Source: Pseudomonas sp. BP8 (GTDB lineage Bacteria > Pseudomonadota > Gammaproteobacteria > Pseudomonadales > Pseudomonadaceae). From it: 64,000 nucleotides of DNA. The translations under genes were made by a program, and so were the position numbers. Where the stretch lies: positions 3,502,501-3,566,500 of the forward strand of contig NZ_JAGINK010000001.1 in assembly GCF_017875955.1 (NCBI RefSeq), in the 5' to 3' direction. Shown here piece by piece: positions 18,933 to 27,880 of this stretch (its first letter is position 1; the number at the start of each line of letters is the position of its first letter). The notes beneath the pieces are model-generated. The model did not search any database. It saw only the letters and a program-made list of their open reading frames with translations, and was not told the origin of the DNA.

Positions 18933-19790
18933 TCAGAGGATGGGTTTGCCGCCGGTTACCCCATATCGTGAGCCCGAGATGTAACTCGCTTCATCGGAGC
19001 CCAACAAGACGTAGATTGGCGCTACTTCCACAGGTTGCCCTGGCCGCCCCATCGGGTAGCTCGAACCGAAGTTCGTGACGGCTTCATCGGGCATGGTGGC
19101 AGGTATCAGCGGTGTCCAGATCGGGCCGGGCGCCACGCTGTTAACCCGAATGCCTTTCTTGCCAAGTGATTGGGCCAGGCCTGCAGTGAAATTGGCAATG
19201 GCCCCCTTCGTGGCGGCATACGCCAACAGGCTGGGGGATGGGTCGTCGGAATTGACCGAACTGGTGTTGATGATCGAACCGCCTTTGGGCATTGAGGGCA
19301 ACGCGCGCTGGCAAATCCGGAAAATGGCGGTGATGTTGGTATCGAAGGTCTTAACCCATTCATCATCGTCAATCTCGTCCAGGCCCTCATGAGCCATCTG
19401 GAACGCGGCGTTGTTGACCAGAATATCGATACGACCAAACTGCGCCACGGTCTTGTCGACGATGTCGTAGCAATGCTGTTTCTGCGCTAGGTCGCCTGGC
19501 AGCAACAGGCATTGGCGGCCAGCAGCCTCAACCCAGCGCGCGGTTTCTTGCGCATCTTCGTGTTCATCCAGGTAGGAAATGGCAACGTCAGCGCCCTCCC
19601 GAGCGTAGGCAATAGCTACTGCGCGCCCAATGCCGCTATCGGCGCCGGTAATCAAGGCGATTTTGCCTTCCAGGCGATTGTTGCCGGTGTAGGTCTGCTC
19701 CCCACAGTCCGGATAGGGCTCCATCTTGCGTTGAGAACCGGGAACACTTTGCGGTTGAGATGGGAACGGCGGAGTGGGGTAGTCGCTCAT
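18933..19790 (-). CDS. SDR-family oxidoreductase, YghA / general-stress-39 type
   Basis: A 285-residue short-chain dehydrogenase with the long N-terminal arm typical of the E. coli YghA and Bacillus GS39 type (FPSQPQSVPGSQRKMEPYPD). The cofactor motif TGADSGIGRA is near residue 49. NNAA is near 128, and the catalytic Ser/Tyr/Lys are in INTSSVNS and YAATKGA. It reduces aldehydes or ketones with NAD(P)H; the physiological substrate is unknown. It belongs to the stress block. Confidence 0.88.
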   Translation of the reverse strand: MSDYPTPPFPSQPQSVPGSQRKMEPYPDCGEQTYTGNNRLEGKIALITGADSGIGRAVAIAYAREGADVAISYLDEHEDAQETARWVEAAGRQCLLLPGDLAQKQHCYDIVDKTVAQFGRIDILVNNAAFQMAHEGLDEIDDDEWVKTFDTNITAIFRICQRALPSMPKGGSIINTSSVNSDDPSPSLLAYAATKGAIANFTAGLAQSLGKKGIRVNSVAPGPIWTPLIPATMPDEAVTNFGSSYPMGRPGQPVEVAPIYVLLGSDEASYISGSRYGVTGGKPIL

Positions 19791-19985
19791 CGAGGAAGCT
19801 CCTGCAGTTGAGAATGGTCATAACCGTTCGAGAGGTGCGAAAGCTCAGCGTTGAGATAAGTTCAGGGATTGCGCGACGGGCGGTCACCCCCTCTCTCCAT
19901 TGAATTCTCGAGGGGTTGGATAACTCTACCGCTGACCAGTCTTGCGCTTTACGTGCAAGGCTTGATATCTATCTGGAGCGTCCAA

Positions 19986-20509
19986 GTGCCTCGAATTATC
20001 ACGCCCACCACCCCCGAACATGAGATCGATCAGCAGCAGGCCAGGATGTTCGGTACCCCCAAAGAGCGCCTGGATTTCTATCGGCGCGAGATCCAGTACG
20101 AGACCACCATCCTGGCCAACCGTACCGATGCTTATCTTGCGGCACAGTCGTTTCTGGTCATCGCGTTCGTGTCGTCGATGGGCAATCTGAACCAGGGTTG
20201 GGGCGAGATGTTCACGTTGATGGTGCCGGCGTTTCTCGCACTGCTCGGCGTGCTGAGCTCACTAAACGCCTGGCCAGGCATTCGCGCGGCCTTTCGGATC
20301 ATCGAGCACTGGCAGCTTAAGCAAAGCACCTGCTGCGCAGTGAGCCCATGATGGGGTTGGCATATGACGAGTCGCCGCTGTTCTGCGAAGCTGAAACCTC
20401 GCAGGCGGGGCACCGCAAGTCGCTGCTCTTCTCCCTGCGCACGCCTTGGATTTTTCTCGGCTTCTGGGTCTTGCTGGGCACCTATTCGGTCTACATCCAG
20501 CTGGCGTGA
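19986..20509 (+). pseudogene. membrane protein gene with a frameshift
   Basis: GTG 19986, with GGAG eight bases upstream, starts VPRIITPTTPEHE..., a protein with two membrane helices (AAQSFLVIAFVSSM and FTLMVPAFLALLGVLSSL). The frame ends at TGA 20349-20351 after an implausible tail. A second frame beginning LLRSEPMMGLAYDESPL at about 20331 continues as SLLFSLRTPWIFLGFWVLLGTYSVYIQLA to TGA 20509, which looks like the missing C-terminal helix. One base or two appear lost or gained near 20320-20331. I recognise no function. Confidence 0.65.
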
Positions 20510-20567
20510 CCCGCGCCCTCCAAACGCCTTGAAGCCTCACCGGAGGGCGCGAAGCAGAACGCTGGGC

Positions 20568-21107
20568 TCAGCCAGCCAGCGCTTTGATCAATTGTTCGTT
20601 GAACGCCGGAATATCGTCCGGCTGGCGGCTGGTGATCAGGTTGCCGTCCACCACCACCTGCTCATCCACCCAATTGCCACCCGCATTGCGAATGTCGTCC
20701 TGCAATGTCTTATAGCTGGTCATCCGCTTGCCCTTGGCCAAACCGCTGGACACCAGCAGCCAGGCACCGTGACAGATGACGGCCAGCGGCTTGCCAGCCG
20801 CGTCATGGCTCTTCACCAGCTTTTGCGCACCGGGGATCAGGCGGATGGTGTCGGAATTCTGCACGCCACCTGGCAGCACTAATGCGTCGTAGAGGTCGAG
20901 GTCGGCACCGTCGAACGTCGCATCAACGGCGAATTCGTCGGCGGGCTTATCATGGTTCCAGCCACGAACCACACCTTCCTTTTCACCTAGAATATCGACC
21001 ACCGCACCGCTTTTTTCCAAGGCCTCACGCGGGCCCGTCAGCTCTACCTGCTCGAAGCCATCGGTGACCAGAAAGGCCACGCGCTTGCCGTTCAGTTGTG
21101 CACTCAT
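20568..21107 (-). CDS. DJ-1/PfpI family protein (YhbO-like)
   Basis: A 179-residue member of the DJ-1/PfpI superfamily. The nucleophile elbow is AVICHGAWLL (Cys followed by His, near residue 105), the acidic residue is in TDGFEQVELTGP (near 18), and ALVLPGGVQNSD is near 75. E. coli YhbO and YajL relatives act in glyoxal/oxidative stress as glyoxalases or, by some reports, deglycases. Located in the stress block as a single gene. ATG 21107 is preceded by GAGATGA. Confidence 0.88.
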   Translation of the reverse strand: MSAQLNGKRVAFLVTDGFEQVELTGPREALEKSGAVVDILGEKEGVVRGWNHDKPADEFAVDATFDGADLDLYDALVLPGGVQNSDTIRLIPGAQKLVKSHDAAGKPLAVICHGAWLLVSSGLAKGKRMTSYKTLQDDIRNAGGNWVDEQVVVDGNLITSRQPDDIPAFNEQLIKALAG

Positions 21108-21190
21108 CGTTCATCTCCTCGTATCGATAGAACTCATATAAGGGCCGGCACCGGCAGGCAAAGTTCCTGCGCGATGCTGAGTGGTTCGAA

Positions 21191-22516
21191 TCAGCGGCGC
21201 CGCCGTTGCGTGCGGGTAATTACTAACCCGGCAATGATGCCGAGGACTGCCGCACTCACCAACAAAGGCTTGTTGTTATTGTGGTTTCTCCAGCCGCCGT
21301 CCACGCTGCGTCGCCCACTGGGTGGCTCGAACAGGTTGCCCGATGAAATCGCTGCACTGGGACTGCGGTTTAAGCCCCAGCGTGTCAGCCATCCGGAAAG
21401 CAGCGGTAGTCCTGGAACCAGGAAGCTGGCCAGATGGGTGACGCGGGCGGCGGCGCCGACTGTGGTGTGCGCACGAGGGGAAATAGCGCATGCCACCATG
21501 GCCTTTGCCACCAATTCGGGATCATAGATCGGCCCAGGCGGGGTGAGGGCGTGGCCGGTGTAGTTGCCGCCATCCCTGAAACCCGGCGTGTCCATGACCG
21601 CTGGGTAGATGTCGCAGACATGGATGTCGGGAAATTCCGTCAACTCTCCCCGCAGCGCGTCGGTCAGGCCACGCAGGCCGAACTTGCTTGCCGAGTACGC
21701 CGCTGCGTAGGGCTGGGCAACCCAGCTGCCCAGTGACAGGGTGTTTATCAGAGTGCCGCTGCGCTGCGCCTTGAAGTAGGGCAGGGCCACATGGGCGCCG
21801 CGCAGGTAACCGACCAGATCGGTTTGAATGACCTGTTCATGTGCCTCCAATGGCGTGTCCTCGAAATTGCCGACCGCGCCAACGCCGGCGTTGTTGACCC
21901 AGATATCGATCCTTCCATGACCAAATGCGGCGGCCTGCTCGGCCAGCGCTTGTACCTGGTCACTGCGGGTCACGTCGGTGGTGATTGCCACGGCGTCCGT
22001 GCCGCAATCGGTGCACTCGTCCAACACGTCGAACAGCGCTTCCTCATCGCGCGCCGCCAGCACCAGGCGAGCACCTTTGCAGGCAAACGCATGCGCAGCT
22101 GCCCGGCCTATCCCACTGGAGGCGCCCGTGATGACCACAACTTTGCCTCGCAAGGGGCCTTTGATCGGATAGGCGTTAGTAGAATCTGCCGATTCCAGGT
22201 TTTGTTTGCCGTCATCAAGGGGCGCGATGGTTTCACTGGCCTCGATTCTGCAAAGCTCGAGCGATGTGCCATCGACCAATGTCAGGATCAGCCCCTCAAT
22301 GGTGCCCGCCGCCCGATTCGGGAATACGGGCTCGCCCTTGGCATCCAGACTGTCGTAAATGAAACGAGTACCTTCTAGCCAACCTATTGCGGTCAAAAGC
22401 TCTGGGCAGAGGTAATATTTGCCGTCGAGAAAAAAGCCCGGGAATTGATGAGCACGCTCGACATTTTCCACACGATAGCGTTCGCCGTTTTTCATGCCTG
22501 TCGCTTGATCAATCAT
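21191..22516 (-). CDS. three-part SDR oxidoreductase with N-terminal extra domain and C-terminal membrane anchor
   Basis: A 441-residue protein. Residues 1 to about 105 form a separate small domain (RFIYDSLDAKGEPVFPNRAAGTIEG), unlike any SDR. An SDR core follows, with TGASSGIGRA (near 130), NNAG (near 208), NTLSLGS and YSASKFGLR. A basic, Asn-rich linker then leads to a C-terminal membrane helix (LLVSAAVLGIIAGLVI) and an RRRR end. SDRs with a C-terminal anchor are known in Pseudomonas stress loci; the extra N-terminal domain is unusual. ATG 22516 has GGAG upstream. Confidence 0.8.
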   Translation of the reverse strand: MIDQATGMKNGERYRVENVERAHQFPGFFLDGKYYLCPELLTAIGWLEGTRFIYDSLDAKGEPVFPNRAAGTIEGLILTLVDGTSLELCRIEASETIAPLDDGKQNLESADSTNAYPIKGPLRGKVVVITGASSGIGRAAAHAFACKGARLVLAARDEEALFDVLDECTDCGTDAVAITTDVTRSDQVQALAEQAAAFGHGRIDIWVNNAGVGAVGNFEDTPLEAHEQVIQTDLVGYLRGAHVALPYFKAQRSGTLINTLSLGSWVAQPYAAAYSASKFGLRGLTDALRGELTEFPDIHVCDIYPAVMDTPGFRDGGNYTGHALTPPGPIYDPELVAKAMVACAISPRAHTTVGAAARVTHLASFLVPGLPLLSGWLTRWGLNRSPSAAISSGNLFEPPSGRRSVDGGWRNHNNNKPLLVSAAVLGIIAGLVITRTQRRRR

Positions 22517-22552
22517 TTTGTGAACTCCTTCGGTCAGTCGAATGCAGGGTGC

Positions 22553-22786
22553 TCAACCTTTGCTGTGCTCATCGGATGTCGGCCCTGTGCCGCGCTTGAT
22601 CCCGCGCGGGCCGGCGATCCCCCAGATAGCTAGCCCCACAAGGGGAAACACCACGATCAGTAGTGCCCAGAGCGCCTTGGTTGCATCGGACTTGTCGCTT
22701 CTGAACACACTGACAATGGCCCACAAGTCAACAAGCAGGAGAATCGCCGCGACCGCGATCCAGAAGTACATGGCTAGATCGTTCAT
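22553..22786 (-). CDS. PLD-nuclease N-terminal-domain (PLDc_N) membrane protein
   Basis: A 77-residue protein with two membrane helices (FWIAVAAILLLVDLWAIVSVF and ALWALLIVVFPLVGLAIWGIAGPRG). This is the PLDc_N module found at the N-terminus of cardiolipin synthases, here as a stand-alone protein. Such short copies are common in stress clusters and have no known enzymatic activity. It lies between the alcohol dehydrogenase and the SDR fusion genes with short gaps, so it may be part of their transcript. Confidence 0.85.
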   Translation of the reverse strand: MNDLAMYFWIAVAAILLLVDLWAIVSVFRSDKSDATKALWALLIVVFPLVGLAIWGIAGPRGIKRGTGPTSDEHSKG

Positions 22787-22801
22787 ATTGTCTCCCGTGC
22801 C

Positions 22802-24004
22802 TTACACGTAATCAGGGCCCAAGGTTCCGGCAGCAGCCCCGGGAACGAGGATGACCTTGCGGCAGTTGTCCTGTTTCTGGTCGAACATCTTGTAGCCCAG
22901 AGCCGCTTCTTCCAGAGCGAGACGGTGGGTGACGATCAGTTCGGGTTGCAGGCGCCCGGCCTCAATGTGTTCGAGCAGCTCAGGCAGGTATTTCTGTACG
23001 TGGGTCTGGCCCATCTTGAACGTCAGCCCTTTGTCGAAAGCGTCACCGAACAGAAAGCCGTGGATGAAGCCGGCATAGACTCCCGGAACGCTGATCACCC
23101 CCCCGCGTCGAACTGCTGCAATGCTCTGACGCAAGGCTTTACCGCTGCTGCCTTCGATCTTCAGCGCGGTCATTACCGTTTCGGTGGTGCTCCCCTTGGC
23201 CTCGAAACCTACTGCATCAATGACCGCATCCACGCCACGCATGCCCGGCGTCTGGCGAATGATGCTGTCGGCGGGGTCGTCATCCTGCTCGAAGTTGATC
23301 GGGATAACGCCGTAGGCATCCTGGGCGTAGGCCAAGCGGTAGTCGTTGTCATCGACCATGAAGATCTTCTGGGCACCGAGCATTCGGGCGCAGGCGGCAC
23401 TGAGCAAGCCGACCGGCCCAGCACCGTAAATGGCGACGGAAGAACCTTGGCCAATCTCGGCATTGATGACCGCCTGCCAGGCGGTCGGCAGGATGTCGGA
23501 GAGAAACAGCACCTTGTCGTCGCCCAGGGTGGTGGGTACTTTGAAGGGCCCGACATTGGCCTTGGGCACCCGCACGTAATCGGCCTGGCCTCCCGGCACG
23601 CCACCATACAAGTGGCTATAGCCAAACAGGGCGGCGCCCGGTGGGATAACTTTCTTGTTGATGATCGAACCGCGCCCGGTGTTGGTGGTTTCGCAGGCGG
23701 CGAATAGATCGTGCTGGCAGAAGAAGCAACTGCCACAGGCGATCACGAAGGGGATCACCACGCGGTCACCAATTTGCAGGTTGGTCACGCCTTTGCCGAC
23801 GTCCTCGACAATGCCCATAAACTCGTGGCCGAAAATGTCGCCGGTTTCCGTCTGCGGGATCTTGCCCCGATACAAATGCAGATCCGAGCCGCAAATGGCG
23901 GTGGCGGTCACCCTTAGGATGATGTCATCCGCCTCCTGGATGACTGGGTCAGGGACGGTATCGACTCTGACATCGTTGGCTCCGTGGTAGATCAGTGCTC
24001 TCAT
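22802..24004 (-). CDS. zinc-dependent alcohol/formaldehyde-dehydrogenase-like protein
   Basis: A 400-residue medium-chain dehydrogenase. Catalytic zinc ligands are in ICGSDLHLY (Cys) and GHEFMG (His-Glu). The structural zinc cysteines are in [16 protein letters not shown]. The NAD-binding motif is [11 protein letters not shown]. The length and the GSDLH/insert pattern resemble glutathione-independent formaldehyde dehydrogenases and related threonine-dehydrogenase-like enzymes. Its role here is probably aldehyde or alcohol detoxification under stress. ATG 24004 has AGGAG upstream and is preferred to a start at 24028. Confidence 0.88.
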   Translation of the reverse strand: MRALIYHGANDVRVDTVPDPVIQEADDIILRVTATAICGSDLHLYRGKIPQTETGDIFGHEFMGIVEDVGKGVTNLQIGDRVVIPFVIACGSCFFCQHDLFAACETTNTGRGSIINKKVIPPGAALFGYSHLYGGVPGGQADYVRVPKANVGPFKVPTTLGDDKVLFLSDILPTAWQAVINAEIGQGSSVAIYGAGPVGLLSAACARMLGAQKIFMVDDNDYRLAYAQDAYGVIPINFEQDDDPADSIIRQTPGMRGVDAVIDAVGFEAKGSTTETVMTALKIEGSSGKALRQSIAAVRRGGVISVPGVYAGFIHGFLFGDAFDKGLTFKMGQTHVQKYLPELLEHIEAGRLQPELIVTHRLALEEAALGYKMFDQKQDNCRKVILVPGAAAGTLGPDYV

Positions 24005-24287
24005 CGGGATTAACTCCTGCAGCCGCATGGATGAATAATGGGTATGCAGGTGAAGGCATTATGGGCAGCAAAGTTCAGAGCAATATGTCGGGCGGCGGGG
24101 CATGCAATGCTTCTGTGAGAAGTGCTGAACAATCATGGCCCTAGTAGTATCGAATCATCAGATCTGATGCGAAGCGCGGATGCCCATCGATAGGTCAACG
24201 TGCCCACGATGACGTGAGCATTGGCATGGAACACAAGGTTGTGGCGACATGATGTTCTTGATCGTCATTCATAGGAGGCTGTGGAGT

Positions 24288-24854
24288 ATGAGCAGTTCTG
24301 TGATCTATACGATTGGTCACTCAAACCGATCCTTCGACGAATTCGTGAGGCTATTAGACAGCATCAAGGTCGAGTGTGTGGTTGATATACGTACAGTGCC
24401 GAAATCCCGAACGAATCCTCAATACAACATCGATCTGCTTCCTGACTCATTGAACCGGTGTGGGATCACCTACCGTCAACTACCCAAGCTAGGCGGGTTG
24501 CGCAAGAAGTCGACAACGATTGAAGAAAATGCAAATGCGTACTGGGAGAATCGCAGCTTTCACAACTATGCGGATTACGCGTTTTCCCCGGCTTTTGCTG
24601 AGGGGCTAGGAGAGTTGATTACCGTAAGCAAAACGCACCAGTGCGTGATCATGTGCGCTGAAGCAGTATGGTGGCGCTGTCATCGGAGAATCGTCAGCGA
24701 TTACTTACTGATCCGAGGAATCCCTGTGTTTCACATCATGGAGGAGGGCAAATCTAGCAAGGCTACCCTCACTCCGGCAGCGCGCCCTCAAGAGCTGAAG
24801 GTGCTGTACCCCCGCCCCGAGGGAAAAGTGGATATCAACAGTCCTACAACCTAG
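24288..24854 (+). CDS. DUF488 family protein
   Basis: A 188-residue DUF488 protein, with YTIGHSNRSFDEF at the start, VVDIRTVPKSR near residue 35, and the family signature CAEAVWWRCHRRIVSDYL near 125. The fold binds an unknown ligand through these Cys/Glu/His residues, and the biochemical role is not established. AGGAGG lies before ATG 24288; the upstream frame to 24249 is not needed. It stands alone on the plus strand after a 283-base non-coding region. Confidence 0.88.
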   Translation: MSSSVIYTIGHSNRSFDEFVRLLDSIKVECVVDIRTVPKSRTNPQYNIDLLPDSLNRCGITYRQLPKLGGLRKKSTTIEENANAYWENRSFHNYADYAFSPAFAEGLGELITVSKTHQCVIMCAEAVWWRCHRRIVSDYLLIRGIPVFHIMEEGKSSKATLTPAARPQELKVLYPRPEGKVDINSPTT

Positions 24855-24992
24855 CCTCAAACCTTCAGCCATCAGTTTGTTCTTCAGGCGGCACCTGACC
24901 TTCGAGCCAATCTGGAGCTTCCATCTCCGGCTCTGGTACCGGCTCACCGGGGTTGTGCGGGATTGGGTCTACGTAGATGCCTACGCAGTGAG

Positions 24993-25190
24993 TCAGTCGT
25001 TAAAGGTCAGAAGTTCTGCATTGGCTTGCTTGACCAGGTGAACCCACTCTATATCGCTGATGATGCCAGAACGTTCCAGCTCCTCGGCACTGCGACAAGC
25101 GGAGTCATACTCGTCCTCCGCGAGGGCGCCATCCCTTAGAAAACGGTTACGCCATGCCTGAATTGCGGCAGCGCCATTGTTGCATTTCAC
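24993..25190 (-). CDS. small hypothetical protein
   Basis: A 65-residue helical protein, Ala/Glu-rich (AIQAWRNRFLRDGALAEDEYDSA), without a known family. GTG 25190 has GGAGAG six bases upstream, which decides the start. The frame is open to an ATG at 25277, but that has no ribosome-binding site. Downstream, an open minus frame at 24865-24978 (VDPIPHNPGEPVPEPE...) looks protein-like but has no standard start codon. Confidence 0.5.
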   Translation of the reverse strand: MKCNNGAAAIQAWRNRFLRDGALAEDEYDSACRSAEELERSGIISDIEWVHLVKQANAELLTFND

Positions 25191-25478
25191 GTATTGCTCT
25201 CCAGAGAAATGACCGGCTGTGAGGAAGAGGGAGGTCAAAAGTGGCGGGAGACTACACCATTCTCTAAGTGTGGGCATTCGAAGGCGATAATTGGTTGATG
25301 GCCACCAAACTGGCGCAGGAGTGTCCCGGTCGTTTAAACCAACACCCCCTGGTTGTTGAGGCGCCGGCGCTTTGAAAGCTTAGCTATCACGGCTTTAATC
25401 CAGCTGGAGTAGGTGGTTTCTAGCGCCTGTGGAAGGTGGGGTAATTACTGATCCATCTCAACCAATCCGGGGGGTACT

Positions 25479-25610
25479 TTAATGTCCAATCGGCAAGCCA
25501 TGCACTGAGTCGCAGCCCGGATTCGGGACAAGGGCCATCTGCCTCTCAAGTTCGCTTGCAATGCGCCCTAGCCGGTCGATGTCGTCCTCGAACTGAGAAA
25601 TTTTTTCCAT
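25479..25610 (-). CDS. very short protein, N-terminal paralogue of the 30343-30627 product
   Basis: A 43-residue product starting MEKISQFEDDIDRLGRIASE. Its first 27 residues align with the start of the 94-residue protein at 30343-30627 (MDQITQLDISIGRVSRIADE): I, Q, I, R, RIA, ELE, Q, A and P recur at matching places. After that the two differ and this one stops, so it may be a truncated copy. The stretch 25191-25478 beside it shows no gene. Confidence 0.4.
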   Translation of the reverse strand: MEKISQFEDDIDRLGRIASELERQMALVPNPGCDSVHGLPIGH

Positions 25611-25649
25611 TCACCGCCCAGCTTTGCCCTGGATTACGTTGTTAGCCCC

Positions 25650-26060
25650 TCAAGGGCTTCGCACCTCGCGAGCAGGTTTCTGCTCATTCGCAACTACTCT
25701 ACCTCGACCTGCAGCCCATGCCATCGCTCGACTCATCGTTTCTCCAGGACGCTTGTCATATGCTTCCTCGTATCTCATCGCGCCTGTCGACTCATAGATA
25801 CCTATAAAGAGTTGGGTGTCGCCGGTACGTGACAGGCGAACCTGGACGTCCAGAGAAGCTCCATCGTCAAGCAGTTCCTGATGCGTCCTGTGATGCAGGT
25901 TCGGATCTGCCCAGGCCCAGAATACTTCCCCCCGCTGTCGCATGACTTGCTCCTCAGAATATTCGTCAGGAAAGCGTAGCCCGCGTGAGGCGGTGCTGCT
26001 AGCTGAATAGTGCCAGGCGGTGTCTGTGAGAAAAGCGATGGTCTCACTTGATGCTTTCAC
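25650..26060 (-). CDS. hypothetical protein
   Basis: A 136-residue soluble protein of unknown family with a His-rich turn (DPNLHHRTHQELLDDGAS) and a beta segment (LDVQVRLSRTGDTQLFIGIY). GTG 26060 follows TAGGA by four bases, a reasonable start. It is divergent from the small gene at 26098. Nothing in the sequence shows a catalytic site. Confidence 0.55.
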   Translation of the reverse strand: MKASSETIAFLTDTAWHYSASSTASRGLRFPDEYSEEQVMRQRGEVFWAWADPNLHHRTHQELLDDGASLDVQVRLSRTGDTQLFIGIYESTGAMRYEEAYDKRPGETMSRAMAWAAGRGRVVANEQKPAREVRSP

Positions 26061-26097
26061 ATAATCCTACTAATACTAATGACTTACGGAGGGGGGA

Positions 26098-26331
26098 ATG
26101 ATCATGCAGACGCGCTTTGTAGTGGTTCCTGCTGTGCCACGGGAAAAGGAGCTTTTTCCAAGGCGCACCGGTTTTCCAACCGCACTAAGTGACGGCTATG
26201 ATCTCTACGATACTCAAGAGAAAATTCGATTGAGCTTTAACTACTCCACGCGCGCTGAAGCGGAGTATGAGTGCGAGTACCGCAATAGGGCGCAAGATCT
26301 GAACGACGCAAACGTCGCTGGTAATGCGTAA
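26098..26331 (+). CDS. small hypothetical protein
   Basis: A 77-residue protein (MIMQTRFVVVPAVPREKELF...) with a GGAGGGGGG ribosome-binding site right before ATG 26098. Two Tyr/Asp/Glu-rich segments (SDGYDLYDTQEK, YECEYRNRAQD) suggest a small globular fold. No family recognised. It is divergent from the 25650-26060 gene with a 37-base gap. Confidence 0.55.
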   Translation: MIMQTRFVVVPAVPREKELFPRRTGFPTALSDGYDLYDTQEKIRLSFNYSTRAEAEYECEYRNRAQDLNDANVAGNA

Positions 26332-26690
26332 CGCTGGCGAGGGCTCGACCGTGCGGCTATCAAAGCCAAGGTTTGCCTCATTGACCCACCCGCCGCTAAC
26401 GACCCAAAGCAAGCGTCTATTGAAGACAATTCTCGGTAAAAGAGTCGCTCCGCGGAAGCTTCGCTTTGATTGACCATGGCTGCTGGGGGCTATAGCAACG
26501 GTTTGATGTAGCTGATGTTGAGGTAAATTTCGGCAGGTGCCGAGGGGCGTATCCAAGATTTATTTAAGCTCGGCGGTCGTGGATCTGAGTAGCTCACCCA
26601 AATGTTCAAACGACCATCAGAACATCCCAACTCTTGTGAGGGCTGGAGTCGCATGCGCGGCTTAGTTGAAGACGTCCATGGTTCCGATCG
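26332..26690. other. 359-base stretch without a gene
   Basis: No frame here has a plausible start and product. It lies beside the TonB-receptor fragment and is probably decayed DNA. Confidence 0.4.
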
Positions 26691-26975
26691 CTATAGCCGC
26701 CATGAACATTACCAGCCACGTACCGCTGCACCACCTATGGACGCTCGCTGGTTGTCGCCGTAGTCCTCGGAAATCACCTAGCCTTCGCCTTTGTAGTATT
26801 CGGTACCCTGCCAACGAACACCACCGCCCACCTTCAATTGCGGCACGCACTGCAGGCGATAGCTAGTGAAGAGTTTCAGGATATCGCTAGGCACTTCGGT
26901 GTTCAGGCGGTCGCCGTCCGAGTCTTTGCTGACTGCATAGGTGTAGCTGGCCGAGACCAGCAATCCGGCAGATCA
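26691..26975 (-). pseudogene. remnant of a TonB-dependent siderophore receptor
   Basis: The minus strand reads GLLVSASYTYAVSKDSDGDR, then TSYRL, VGGGVRWQGTEYYKGEG. A TAG follows, and in the same frame ISEDYGDNQRAS. This is the order of the last beta strands of FpvA-like ferric-siderophore receptors. The left end runs into a second stop and the right end into unrelated sequence, so only about 90 codons of an 800-codon gene remain. Confidence 0.7.
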
Positions 26976-27067
26976 CTCCATCAGCTTCTCAAATTAACCT
27001 ACACCAAGTAAGCGACGTGCGGCTTCTAGCTTAAGGGGAAGGGAGCGGGTCTCCGCTGGCAGCGCCC

Positions 27068-27415
27068 TTACGACCTGTGAGGAGTGTCCAGAAGTGGAGG
27101 CACCAGCGCGGGTTGAGTTCTTGAGACCAATACGGCTCCATCTTGTTCTAGGGACTCTATTTCCCGACGAAGGCCGTCAATGAGGTCGGCTGCGGGTTTA
27201 CCTGTTTGCTCGCTCAAAGTGAGGGTGACTAGCGTTAGAGGGCTCAGCTCCAGCCGCTGACTCACCTGCTCGAGCTTGTCTAACGTGATGCTTGATCGAG
27301 CACCCTCTAGCTTGGAGAGGAACGTCCGACTCGTATCGCCGAAATCCCGCTGCGAGATGTTTCGCTTGTTGCGCAGCGCCCGAAGCACGGTGGCGAATGA
27401 CGACTTTAGTGACAT
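27068..27415 (-). CDS. XRE-family helix-turn-helix regulator
   Basis: A 115-residue protein with an N-terminal Cro/CI-type helix-turn-helix (LRALRNKRNISQRDF, SRTFLSKLEGARSSITLDKLEQVSQRL, residues about 10-55). A short C-terminal helical part follows (AADLIDGLRREIESLEQ), possibly for dimerisation. AGGAG six bases before ATG 27415 decides the start. Its targets are unknown; it stands between two gene fragments. Confidence 0.8.
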   Translation of the reverse strand: MSLKSSFATVLRALRNKRNISQRDFGDTSRTFLSKLEGARSSITLDKLEQVSQRLELSPLTLVTLTLSEQTGKPAADLIDGLRREIESLEQDGAVLVSRTQPALVPPLLDTPHRS

Positions 27416-27634
27416 GTGCGGCTCCTGCATCTGTGCTTATCGCCATTGATCAAGCGTAGACCTGTGCCGTTTAGAATCACGTCGCAAACCAAGGTGGCGG
27501 TGCTAAATGGTGGCGCAGCGCATCAGGTCGAGGTACTGTTGATGCATACAGTATATCGCGGCAAGATCTTCAAGAGAAAATTTGTACCCTGTCCAATGAC
27601 GAGCGCTAGGACGAAGCCCGAGACCGCCGACTAT

Positions 27635-27848
27635 CGCTTGCTTTCTTCTCACGGGAGGAGCTGTTGGAACAGCAGTGCCTTTTGCTAGAGAGCGAACTCG
27701 CCCTTCTGGGGCGGAACTGACGGCTTCCCGCGAGAAGATCGCCACCCTGGTTTTGATGGGGACGGGTATCAAGAAAGAGCTTAGGCTGGCTGAGGCAGAG
27801 TTGAACCAAGCGAGGTATCAGTTCCAGGTAAACAAAGCGGCTCATTGA
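27635..27848 (+). pseudogene. C-terminal fragment of a coiled-coil protein, frameshifted
   Basis: Two frames join as SREELLEQQCLLLESELALLG and then AELTASREKIATLVLMGTG...ELRLAEAELNQARYQFQVNKAAH, with a one-base shift at the run of G near 27708-27712. The result is a heptad-like Leu/Glu-rich helix ending at TGA 27846-27848. The IS66 element begins two bases after this stop. No start is present, so it is a decayed 3' end. Confidence 0.4.
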
Positions 27849-27849
27849 T
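27842..27849. repeat. IS66 target-site duplication, left copy
   Basis: TCATTGAT, repeated exactly at 30221-30228 on the other side of the element. Confidence 0.95.
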
Positions 27850-27880
27850 GTAAGCGTACGGGGAATACGCCTTGCGCAAG

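Noticed and set aside
24865..24978. Minus-strand frame encoding VDPIPHNPGEPVPEPE...
   Set aside because: Protein-like sequence, but the frame has a stop upstream and no ATG, GTG or TTG start; may be a decayed small gene.
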